A DNA stretch of 64,000 nt from Paulinella micropora (taxonomy: Eukaryota; Cercozoa; Imbricatea; Euglyphida), in contig BJOX01000047.1 in the NCBI GenBank assembly GCA_009731375.1, positions 472,404 through 536,403 on the forward strand. The letters run 5' to 3'. The notes below the pieces were generated by a model that worked only from the letters and a program-made list of their open reading frames with translations, made no database searches and was not told the origin of the DNA. Numbering within the stretch: the stretch's first letter is position 1; each line of letters opens with the position of its first letter. The position numbers and the translations under genes are program-made. This document shows, one piece after another, positions 53,287 through 62,887 of this stretch.

Positions 53287-54101
53287 ATGGCAGGTACGAA
53301 CTTGGTTGACAAGACACCAGTGACTTGTTAGATGAGCTAGAAGGCGCCGACTTAGTCGGCGTGGGGTTTTTCGGCTCCGTGTTCGGCAACGAGGGCGGGT
53401 CGTTTGTGATTAAGCTAACGTACGACCCGACGGGTAGTCAGTGGCGTGGCATGATGCTAGGGACAGAGCTGAGAGTGGCCAGCCCCTTGCGCGGGGCTTT
53501 GGCTCTAGAACGGGCGTGCGTGCGTGAGTGGTTGGCCGAGCACCAAGACAAGGATCAGTCGGGCGTGGCCAAGGAACTGGCGCGTATGCAGTCGCGTTTG
53601 GACTGGGACTCGAGGAACCAGAGGCGCAGGATTAGCCCACTTACACAGAAAGAGAGCTTTTGGGCGCTGGTGCTGGACAGGCTAGACACTGACTTGGATG
53701 AATTCCTATCTGGCGACGACAACGAGGGAGCCCCTGTGGATTCACTGCAAGCACTCCCCGCTCCAAAACTGTGCCAACAAGTGCTGCAACCACTGGTCCG
53801 TCACCTGGTGAGGCTGGCCGAAGCGGGGTTTTTCTTCCACGACTTGAAGGCCTCGAACGTGCTCTTAGCGCTCCAGGAGGAGGCAGGCGCCCGCGAGTGC
53901 GCGGTGCGTCGCGTACTGTTGGCGGATCTAGACGAAGCCTGCTTCTCGTACTTGCCCCCGCTGCCAGGCGGGCATGCAGACGCCCTGACAGTCTACCTGG
54001 TGTCAGTCTGTCCGGACGCACTAGCCGCCGCTCTGCCTCACTGGCAGGGCTGGAACGCGCGTCGTTTTTGGCGTGCGTGGGGGGCAGCACGCAGGGCTTA
54101 A
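53287..54101 (+). CDS. Protein-kinase-like protein
   Basis: The kinase signature is clear: the Gly loop GVGFFGSVFGNEG, VIKLTY with the ATP-binding Lys, FFHDLKASNVLL (catalytic HxD...N) and LADLDEA in place of DFG. No ATG opens the frame at 53325. An ATG at 53287 would join in frame if a 38-nt GT...AG segment (53294-53331) were spliced out. After the TAA at 54099 the kinase-like sequence continues in another frame to about 54240, so the C-terminus is disturbed. It is related to the two other kinase-like genes of this block, and is the one that best keeps the catalytic residues. Confidence 0.6.
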
Positions 54102-54317
54102 TTGGACGTTACCCAAAGCAAGGGGCTGCGCTACTGGAGCTTGTACGCGCTGGCCCAGTTGCCAGACGGGCTCGCGCGCCTAACAAGAGCTGTTTCCAAG
54201 AAGCTCGTGGACCCTCTGCCGCCTCTGCCCCAGCCCGACGAAGAAAGGTAGGGACCGCGGCGAGGGACGCTCGGGAGGGGGAGAGGGCCGGAGCGTGATT
54301 TTCAGGCTTTGCGGCGC

Positions 54318-54662
54318 ATGCTGCGGGGCAACAGACAGTTTAGGAATAATGAGCGCCGTTTTATGTCCTGTTACCGCCCCCCGCGCAAGGACGGCGGCGA
54401 CACTCGCACTGCTGAGACCGGATTCCCTAGCCTGCACGCGGCCTATTTAGCTACGATGCTCGGCGCGCTCACTTGCTACGTGCTGCTGCGTCTCCTGCAG
54501 ATAGAGAGTAGGTCGTGGCGCGCCTCAGACGACAGCTCTAATAATTTAGAAATAGCCCTGTGGATCACAGAATGGGCGCTGGGGGCTAAGGCCGGCCGCG
54601 GCATACTGTATCGACTGATTGAAAAACGGCTACAAAAACTGACAGGCTGGCCGCGCCACTGA
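54318..54662 (+). CDS. Hypothetical helical protein (copy 1)
   Basis: 114 residues from the ATG at 54318. Positively charged start (MLRGNRQFRNNERRF), then FPSLHAAYLATMLGALTCYVLLRLLQ (one probable membrane or buried helix) and a helical C-terminus. Repeated almost identically at 55817-56161. It may be the 3' part of the kinase-like gene, displaced by a frameshift. No family is recognised. Confidence 0.45.
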   Translation: MLRGNRQFRNNERRFMSCYRPPRKDGGDTRTAETGFPSLHAAYLATMLGALTCYVLLRLLQIESRSWRASDDSSNNLEIALWITEWALGAKAGRGILYRLIEKRLQKLTGWPRH

Positions 54663-54715
54663 CTTTTCAATCAACGCCTTCTCGTTGTTTTTTTGTTCAT
54701 AAATTTTTTTTTAAA

Positions 54716-55620
54716 TTAAGTTGGGAGTGGAAATGCAGAGCGCGCGCCGGCTAGCAGCGCGCTTGGCACCGGTCTCATGGCCACGCCGTAGGTACCGACA
54801 CAAACCACCGCCGAAGCCACGCGCAGCCGGCACTCGTACGTCTGCTCAAACAGCCACTCGGCCATGGCGGCTTGCACCAGGAACCTGTGCATAGGCGTAT
54901 CGGGCCAACCCGCCCAGGACACACCCCGCAGCGCCGGCGCGCCAGGTAGAGCACTGTCGAAAACCGCCTGTGACTTTTTGATCTCAAGCAGCCACAAAGT
55001 GCCCGTCCTCTTTTCAAACCAGACCTGGTCTATCTGAGTGCACAGTTCTAGTCCAGGCGTGTGCACCCGGAGCTGCGCAGCCACGGGCCGACCAAAACGC
55101 CCATACAGAAAGGATAGGGCGCTGGCCGCCAAAGGGTGCAGCCGCCACAGGAGCTCCCCGGCCAAACGCAGGCCCGTGCAAGCCTCCAGACCGGCTCGGA
55201 AGCGTCGCATCTCGGCGGCGGGCGCCCCGTCCCATATCACATATTCTTTTGCCCACAGTGTCCCGCTCAGCGCTGGCTCCCTGGCCTTGAGCGCCATCTC
55301 CACCAACGCGTTCAGCTGCTGATCCACCACGACGCCGTTGCCGCGCCCGAAAAAAGGTGATCTTACGATCCGTGCACCGGTACGTCCCCTGCGTGTCGCT
55401 GTGCCTGCACGGACCCCCCGGCGCCAGCTGCGATAAACGTTTTTGAGCCGCGGTCGTCTTGCTACGCCTGACTCGAGGCTTTTTCTGCCACACCTCCGCC
55501 TCTAGCCAACTATGCAGCGCGCGGCCCTTATAGAAGGGAATAAAGCTCGGAGGCAGTTGGTAAATCTTGTCGGTTACCTCGGGGCGCCGTGCCCAGTACA
55601 GACCGGCGCCCCAGGAGCTT
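54716..55620 (-). CDS. PD-(D/E)XK nuclease-like protein (copy 1)
   Basis: The core is intact in the piece ending at 54716: ELCTQIDQVWFEKRTGTLWL carries the Asp, LLEIKKSQ gives the ExK, and MHRFLVQAAMAEWLFEQTY gives the Gln helix. This fits Cas4/RecB/herpesvirus-exonuclease-type nucleases. The N-terminal part lies in another frame (to about 55620, no ATG found). A 22-nt GT...AG segment (55362-55383) would connect the frames; a slip in the A6 run at 55350 is an alternative. A DNA-processing nuclease is inferred. Confidence 0.6.
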
Positions 55621-55769
55621 TGTGCTTTGGAGCTCGCTTTTCTTTTTTGTATTTTTAGGTTCTTGCCGCCAAGAACCAGGCAGGGGAGAGAGGGAAGGGG
55701 AACGAAGAGGAAGAGTGTCGGGTGGAACGAAGTGTCGGGGGGGGGGGGGNNNNNNNNNNCGAGGGACGC

Positions 55770-56805
55770 TCGGGAGGGGGAGAGGGCCGGAGCGTGATTT
55801 TCAGGATTTGCGGCGCATGCTGCGGGGCAACAGACAGTTTAGGAATAATGAGCGCCGTTTTATGTCCTGTTACCGCCCCCCGCGCAAGGACGGCGGCGAC
55901 ACTCGCACTGCTGAGACCGGATTCCCTAGCCTGCACGCGGCCTATTTAGCTACGATGCTCGGCGCGCTCACTTGCTACGTGCTGCTGCGTCTCCTGCAGA
56001 TAGAGAGTAGGTCGTGGCGCGCCTCAGACGACAGCTCTAATAATTTAGAAATAGCCCTGTGGATCACAGAATGGGCGCTGGGGGCTAAGGCCGGCCGCTG
56101 CATACTGTACCGACTGATTGAAAAACGGCTACAAAAACTGACAGGCTGGCCGCGCCACTGACTTTTTAATCAACGCTTTCCCGTTTTTTTTTGTTAATAA
56201 ATTTTTTTAAATTAAGTTGGGAGTGGAAATGCAAAGCGCGCGCCGGCTGGCAGCGCGCTTGGCACCGGTCTCATAGCCACGCCGTAGGTACCGACACAAA
56301 CCACCGCCGAAGCCACGCGCAGCCGGCACTCGTACGTCTGCTCAAACAGCCACTCGGCCATGGCGGCTTGCACCAGGAACCTGTGCATAGGCGTATCGGG
56401 CCAGCCCGCCCAGGACACACCCCGCAGCGCCGGCGCGCCAGGTAGAGCACTGTCGAACACCGCCTGTGACTTTTTGATCTCAAGCAGCCACAAAGTGCCC
56501 GTCCTCTTTTCAAACCAGACCTGGTCTATCTGAGTGCACAGTTCTAGTCCAGGCGTGTGCACCCGGAGCTGCGCAGCCGGCCGACCAAAACGCCCATACA
56601 GAAAGGATAGGGCGCTGGCCGCCAAAGGGTGCAGCCGCCACAGGAGCTCCCCGGCCAAACGCAGGCCCGTGCAAGCCTCTAGACCGGCTCGGAAGCGTCG
56701 CATCTCGGCGGCGGGCGCCCCGTCCCATATCACATATTCTTTCGCCCACAGTGTCCCGCTCAGCGCTGGCTCCCTGGCCTTGAGCGCCATCTCCACCAAC
56801 GCGTT
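55770..56805. repeat. Second copy of 54258-55306 (contig redundancy)
   Basis: From the CGAGGGACGCTCGGG sequence at 55770 to the gap at 56806 the scaffold repeats 54258-55306 at about 98-99 percent, containing a second copy of the helical ORF (55817-56161) and of the PD-(D/E)XK core (56212-56805, minus). Both sides end in 10-N joins. This looks like an allelic or strain variant contig placed in series, not a biological duplication. Confidence 0.75.
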
Positions 56806-56815
56806 NNNNNNNNNN

Positions 56816-57547
56816 CAATCGCGTGCCAAGCTTGCGCAAGAGCGCAAGCTACCCCCGCCCGAGCAGATCCAGGTCGCAGGCGAGGACGACAGGCTGCTGC
56901 ACAACGAAGAGGCTATTGCGGGCGCACACGCAGACGACTTGTTGGCTGAGCGACAGACTCGCCCTCTACTGTTACAGCACGTGCAAGATCTGCTCTTGCG
57001 CTCTGAAGAGCTACAAGACGCAGGGGCTTGGAAGCACATAGCCGCCTACCCACTGGTAGTGCTCGATTTAGGCTGCGCCGGCGGTTGTTGGGCGCTCGAG
57101 CCAGAGCGAGAGGGGGGCCGTCTGGTTTGGCGCCAGGGACGCTACAGAGCGGTGCAAGAGGGGGAGGCAGACCTGGGCTGTTTCAGGTGGGCCGAACGCA
57201 CCCGCGCGGCCCTGCCCGGCTGCCGTGTTCTCTTCGACACGGTCGACACCGATTTTCTCGCGCTTGGGCTTATTGCCCTGTCGAAGTACGACCCGGCCTG
57301 CGAGAGACCGTCCCTTTTAGTCTCGTTCCGTCGCAAGTTTCTGTTAGACCTGAACAAGGTCTATGACTTCTTGCGACGCTGCCCCGGCGGTGTCAGCGCC
57401 TGGTTGCGCGCCGTCATGCTAAACGGAACAGACTTTCTACCGCACGCGAGCTGCGCGGCAGGCCTTGCGGCCAGAGCTCTGCTAGCGGTGCAGGAAGAGC
57501 GCGAGCGCGGCCCCGCGCTCGGGTACGCCGACTTGAGAACTTTTGTG
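56816..57547 (+). pseudogene. Partial copy of the XPG/FEN1-like gene between two gaps
   Basis: Same sequence as 57660-58391 with a few substitutions, cut at both ends by 10-N joins. It carries the helical insert (LAERQTRPLLLQHVQDLLL) and the VLFDTVDTDFLALGL core but no start or end. Probably a redundant contig. Confidence 0.7.
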
Positions 57548-57557
57548 NNNNNNNNNN

Positions 57558-58602
57558 ACGGGTGCTCCAGGAGCACCCGCTGACTTGTGCGGTGGTGTTG
57601 GTGGCAGACAAGCCTGCGCTCACGACGCCACTGAAGCAAGCGACCCAACAGAAACGTGCGCAATCGCGTGCCAAGCTTGCGCAAGAGCGCAAGCTACCCC
57701 CGCCCGAGCAGATCCAGGTCGCAGGCGAGGACGACAGGCTGCTGCACAACGGAGAGGCTATCGCGGGCGCACACGCAGAAGACTTGCTGGCTGAGCGACA
57801 GACTCGCCCTCTACTGTTACAGCACGTGCAAGATCTGCTCTTGCGCTCTGAAGAGCTACAAGACGCAAGGGCTTGGAAGCGCATAGCCGCCTACCCACTG
57901 GTAGTGCTCGATTTAGGCTGCGCCGGCGGTTGTTGGGCGCTCGAGCCAGAGCGAGAGGGGGGCCGTCTGGTTTGGCGCCAGGGACGCTACAGAGCGGTGC
58001 AAGAGGGGGAGGCAGACCTGGGCTGTTTCAGGTGGGCCGAACGCACCCGCGCGGCCCTGCCCGGCTGCCGTGTTCTCTTCGACACGGTCGACACCGATTT
58101 TCTCGCGCTTGGGCTTATTGCCCTGTCGAAGTACGACCCGGCCTGCGAGAGACCGTCCCTTTTGGTCTCGTTCCGTCGCAAGTTTCTGTTGGACCTGAAC
58201 AAGGTCTATGACTTCTTGCGACGCTGCCCCGGCGGTGTCAGCGCCTGGTTGCGCGCCGTCATGCTAAACGGAACAGACTTTCTACCGCACGCGAGCTGCA
58301 CGGCAGGCCTTGCGGCCAGAGCTCTGCTAGCGGTGCAGGAAGAGCGCGAGCGCGGCCCCGCGCTCGGGTACGCCGACTTGAGAACTTTTGTGCTTGACGT
58401 GTGTGCCGCCTATGTTTACAAATCTAGGGGCAGCGTGCCCTTTGAATCTAAGCGTGCAAGAGAGGAAATCCATCTCGATACACGTCTGCTGGTCAAACGT
58501 TTGCCTGACCTCAAGACCCTGCGGAAAGCCATGGAAATACACAACTTGCAAGTTCGCTACTGGCAATCGCTCCACCTGCCCGAAGCTAGCCCAGCTAGCT
58601 AG
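57558..58602 (+). CDS. XPG/FEN1-family nuclease-like protein
   Basis: At least 346 residues; the true start is lost in the gap at 57548-57557. The C-terminal half shows VLFDTVDTDFLALGLIAL (acidic DxD of the XPG-I region), SFRRKFLLDLNKV, AVMLNGTDFLPH (GTDF Asp) and LDVCAAYVYKSRG: a FEN1/XPG-type core. FEN1 enzymes remove flaps during DNA replication. A long helical insert precedes the core. It ends at the TAG 58600-58602. Its replication-type function suggests that this block derives from a virus or replicon rather than a normal host locus. Confidence 0.6.
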
Positions 58603-58756
58603 CCAAAGGCAAGGTCTTGTGTATTTCTTTTTTTATAANNNNNNNNNNATTGCGTATTTCTTTTTTATTAAAAATTAAAAACTCTTGTAAGTTATGATGC
58701 GTTTCCTGCGGGATGGGCCAGACCGCATTTAAAACTTCATTCAACTGCTGATCTAG

Positions 58757-61218
58757 TCATTTTTGGCACAGGGCTTTAATACGCTCAAGCTGTGACAATC
58801 CGTGCTCGCTCGCCATTTCAAGCTTCGCTGCCAGCTCCGGGCCGTTAGACAGTAGTCTTTTCCAATCCTCCGGCTCCCAAGGTCCGAGCAGACTCAGCAG
58901 AGGAGCCAGCGCCTGTTGGCGGCTCTGTTCCGCTCCAAGCCAGACTTGGGGCGGAATGTGCTCAGTGCCGTTGGCTAATAGTGTCAGATAAGACAGAGCC
59001 GCCAACCCCGGCTGGGTCTTCTCCGCGGTAGCTTCCGCGCAGAGAGCTCGGGCTTGCTGCACCAACTCCCGCTTGCTGCACTCAAGGGGTTGTCGACCAA
59101 GCAACAGGGTATCCAAGAGACGAACCTTGACCACCTCCTGACCACCCAGCTTAAAAAGGTACACCACCACGTGCGAGGGATCCCAGCGCCCCAACAGGCA
59201 CATCGGCTGGGCCTTGTCGGCCTGGCGGCAGAGCAGGCGTGCGTATCTCTGCATAAGCAACAATACCCTTCCCCACGCCTGCCCCGCCACGGTGCCGTCC
59301 ACCATCAAGTAGTCGGTCAGGAGGCCATTGTTGTTGGACTGCGTGTGGCAGACCAGCTTAAGAGCTTTGCTCTTGTTCGTAGAGTAGTCGAGGGCGCGCT
59401 GCAGCAACTCACTGGCACTTTCTGCAATTTCCTCTCGCTTTGGATCTTGTTTCCTCTTTTGTTCCTGCTTTAGAACGGACAACATTTTGTAGATCGCGTC
59501 GTCTTTAGACTTTTGTTTACCGATAGACACTGAGCTGCCAACTTCACCTACCCCTATCCGATTCTCCCAGAAAATCGTGATCCACTTGGCATAGAGCTCA
59601 GAGTCGACAAAGCCAAAAGTAGCAATGTCAGTGCGCCTGCGCGTCCCCGGGGGCTGCTTCCAAAACATCAGTGTCTCGTCTCTAGCCTCCGCTCCGAAGG
59701 AGTCAGGGTCTGCGTTCCGATTTTTCAGTTGGATAAGCAGATCCCTCTGGATGTCACACCTTTGTACCCATTCTGGTACAGAATGATTCTTGAATTTTTT
59801 GAGCTCCTCAAGGTAAGTAGCCCAAACCTTTTTTTTAGTTCGGCTGCATTTGGCACAAGCAAAGGCCTCGCTTAACAGGTCTAGGTACACCTCTGCTGCA
59901 GCCGTCGGGGCTGATGAACTTTGGTATAGGTCGTGCAGCTGTGCAAACGTTGCTCTGCGGACCTGCCCGCCCTGTATTTCGTGATAACCAACCAGATTTG
60001 TTTTGGCTTCTACATAATGTTTGAGCAGCTCTGAGAAAGTGTAGTACTCTGTTTGTGCTTGGAAGTGCAAGTTGGCGACCAGAGCAATAGCGCTGCTGAG
60101 CAGCAGGGCTTGCTCTAAGGGCGAAGCGGCTAATTCTTCCAGTTCTTCCCGAAGCACCGTAAGCCAGTCCTCAAAGGCCCGGTGGTTGTTTACCTCCTCT
60201 AGGCTGGGCCTGGCGTTAGCTAGCAGGGTTGCCATCATGCCAAGCGCTAGCCTTTTCGAAACTTCCGCGGCTGCCCCAACCACGAAGGTTTCGTCCGACA
60301 AAAGTTCTAGGGAGCCTAGACTCAGCTCACTTGCCGGTGCGTTGTTCGGGCCCTCGTACATATCTGCGTCCCCCAACAAAACGCGCAGCTGACCTCCCGA
60401 CGACGACCTTGATTCATACACCAGGAAGTTGCCCAGCTGCAGATCAACCACCAGCGCATCGCTTTCTGGTTCGGATGCGAGCCGTTGTACAAAAAGCTCT
60501 GCATACTTTTGGATTACCTCGTAAGTAGCTTGCCAGGCTGAGTGCCGTGCTTTGCTCGTTTTTGGGGCCTTTAGCCAAGCCTGTAGGTCATTTTCGGCAT
60601 ATTCGGCCTTGTCACAGATCAAATAAAATGCGCGGCTGCTCTCATCTTTAAGATATCCCATGAGCACCGTCGCAGTCTTCGTTTTCTGGTTAACCTTTTT
60701 TATCTGCTCTTCAAGGTCTTTCTTGCAATCAGCAGGGCATTTCCGCTCAAGTGTGTCAAGACACCTGTCCTTCAGGTCGTCGAAAGTCTTTATAAAACTC
60801 TGGAGTTCAGCGTCTGAGATTCTTTGGTACCGAGCCTGGAGGCGCCAATCTCGGCGTCACGCAGCGCTTTGGCCCACCTTACGCGCGCATTCGCCACAGT
60901 GTCGTTGTCATAGGCAAGAAAACTCCAGCGGTGCACATAATCCTTTGTTTTTGCGTCGGGAAACAAGACTATATTGTACGTGCCCTGTGCAAGCCAACAT
61001 CGGGGGTCGACCGCTGCTTTAGTCTGCTGCAGCCTGCAGCTGTGCTGCCAGCTGCAGCAGAAATTAACGTGCTCTTTGACCCTAGCTAACCAAACCTCTT
61101 TTAACCTCGTGCTCAACTTGCAGAGAAAGTCTTGTTCGGAGACTTGATCATCGCCTTCGCCTTCATCTCCTTTACTCACAACAGTTTTAGCTTGCTTGCG
61201 TGAGCTGGAAGAGTTCAC
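58757..61218 (-). CDS. Large protein with two kinase-like domains (one frame change)
   Basis: Reading from 61218 (a GTG; no ATG is found upstream) the N-terminus has GTYNIVLFPDA, a Gly-loop-like start. The frame changes near 60830, then continues for ~636 residues to the TAG 58757. VVDLQLGNFLVYE (the D...N catalytic-loop pattern, without the HxD His) and LLGDADMY (a DxD for DFG) mark the first domain. The second (~430-560) has MCLLGRWDPSHVVVYLF and VKVRLLDTLLLG and lacks catalytic residues. Probably an atypical kinase plus pseudokinase. A 17-nt GT...AG stretch (60814-60830) would also restore the frame. Confidence 0.55.
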
Positions 61219-61399
61219 GCGACGGCGACGACGACAGCCACTCGTAGATATCTTTTATTCTTTGCTGAGCTCTCCCTCTTTTTTATAGAGTCCAGCAGCA
61301 GCCAAAACTCCAGACCCGTTTCTTTAGATCTCTCCACACGCTCCGGCGAGTCTTCCCTCCTCTCCCCTTCCTCTTCCCAATCCTCTATCTCGCCCCCCT

Positions 61400-61404
<5 letters not shown>

Positions 61405-61487
<83 letters not shown>

Positions 61488-61510
61488 NNNNNNNNNNCAC
61501 CCCCCCCCTT
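61405..61510. repeat. Poly-C tract and gap
   Basis: C-runs from about 61398 to 61487, a 10-N gap (61488-61497), then further C-rich sequence. Downstream the composition changes to AT-rich within 150 bp. Confidence 0.9.
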
Positions 61511-61674
61511 TGTGGCTCGCGTAAGGGCCCCCCCCCCTCTTTATGGCATTTGGGCCCTCGCCCCCCTTTCTTACTTCTCGTCCCTTGTCAGTCTTTCTTT
61601 ATTTTTTGTATTCTTCCCCCCAAAAAAAGTATCTACATAAGCAGCAAGGAGCTCTCAATGTAAAAGATAAATAT

Positions 61675-62124
61675 ATGTGGATAGAGCAGTTTAAAGCTGA
61701 TACTACTAGTAGATATTCAACTAAAAAGCTAAATGGATTGAAAATAAAGGCAGATAAAGAGATTGAAAAAGACGAAGCGATAATTGAGAATATGAAGAAT
61801 GAGTTGATGAATAAGAAGGATAGACGAGATGGTTTTAATGAAGTATTGAAAGAGAAGCAGAAGGAGAGATACGAGATAGGAGAAGACTTAATGGAGGATA
61901 GACGAAAGAAGTTGAAGAAAAGAAAGATTGAGAGTGAAATAAGATTGATGAAGCATTGGAAGAAGCAGAGAGGAATGATTGAGGCAGAGTAGCTTGTTAA
62001 GATGGAAAGAATGATTGAAAAAGGAACGACGTTTACAGAAGCATGTATGATGATGAAAAGATTAGATGAAATAGGGATAGACGTAGGGGAAAGTAATAGA
62101 AATATGAATAAAGCGTATAGATAA
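61675..62124 (+). CDS. Coiled-coil protein with in-frame TAG (AT-rich element)
   Basis: From the ATG at 61675 a Lys/Glu/Arg-rich, fully helical protein runs to a TAG at 61990-61992. The same frame continues with LVKMERMIEKGTTF and ends at a TAA at 62122-62124. It looks like one coiled-coil protein interrupted by an amber codon: a mutation, a base error or a readthrough site. Codons are extremely AT-rich, unlike the preceding block. Possibly a virion protein of a virophage/Polinton-like element. Confidence 0.5.
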
Positions 62125-62213
62125 TTGATTTTATATAAGTCCTGGGCACAACATTAAACTACCCCTACATATACATACACAGTTTGTCACTGTGTATGTA
62201 TGTGTAGGTCGCA

Positions 62214-62661
62214 ATGCCTCCCAAGAAGAAGACTGAAAAACAAGCTCCAGCTCCACATGTAATAATCTCTTTTCTTTTTTTGTTTTTATATCACTGTTTG
62301 TGTATTGTAGGAGCCTGTTCAACCTGAACAGCCTGTTCAACCTGAACAGAAAGCTTCTATGCTGGATGAAGTTACTGCTGGAATGAAAACTTTAAGTACT
62401 GCTAAGGGAGGTGAAGGAAAACAAGTAAAGGGAAAGTTTACTCCCACCAAAAATGAGAAAACTTATTTTCTGAGAGCAAGCGACGATTGCAAAAATCTGC
62501 ACATCGCAAGAGATAAAATAGATAAGGATTCCTCTATTGTCGCTCTTGGTGCTACGAGCAGCCTGAAGTCTATAACTAATAGCATGCTTGTGTGGGTTGT
62601 TTTTCTAAAAGGTGGAAACAATTTTTTTTCACCATCATTCTGCAATATACCGAAAGTGTGA
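62214..62661 (+). CDS. Small protein with a 52-nt GT-AG intron
   Basis: Exon 1 62214-62258 (15 codons, MPPKKKTEKQAPAPH), intron 62259-62310 (GTAATAATCT ... TATTGTAG), exon 2 62311-62661. The junction is in phase 0 and continues with (EPVQPEQ)-type repeats and a Lys-rich middle, so the splice keeps the frame. A hydrophobic C-terminus after ~residue 105 may be beyond another unrecognised intron. No family recognised. Confidence 0.55.
62259..62310 (+). other. Predicted spliceosomal intron
   Basis: GTAATA donor, T-rich tract TTTTCTTTTTTTGTTTTTA, acceptor TATTGTAG; 52 nt long. Removing it joins two phase-0 frames. Without it, exon 1 runs into a stop. Confidence 0.6.
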
Positions 62662-62694
62662 CCTGACTTGGAAAAAGTTGAAAAAATCATTCCA

Positions 62695-62728
62695 GCTCAA
62701 GTTATTTAATTAATTATTAAACTTGAGC
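62695..62728. terminator. 9-bp stem-loop at a gene end
   Basis: GCTCAAGTT ... AACTTGAGC with an AT-only 16-nt loop. A second hairpin (TATCGC, loop TTTAG, GCGATA) follows at about 62763-62779 before AATAAA-like sequence. Both lie between convergent genes, as expected for transcript-end hairpins of the kind used by giant viruses and their virophages. Confidence 0.5.
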
Positions 62729-62887
62729 GATGTTCATATTTTACTGGTGTAGTCTATACAGCTATCGCTTTAGGCGATAATAAATTACAAATCAAGTATG
62801 TCTTTTTTCTTCTTAATACGAGCACTACTACGGATATTCTCAGGTTGAATATCTAGTGACTTTAATAATTCCTTAGTCTTCTTTTCT

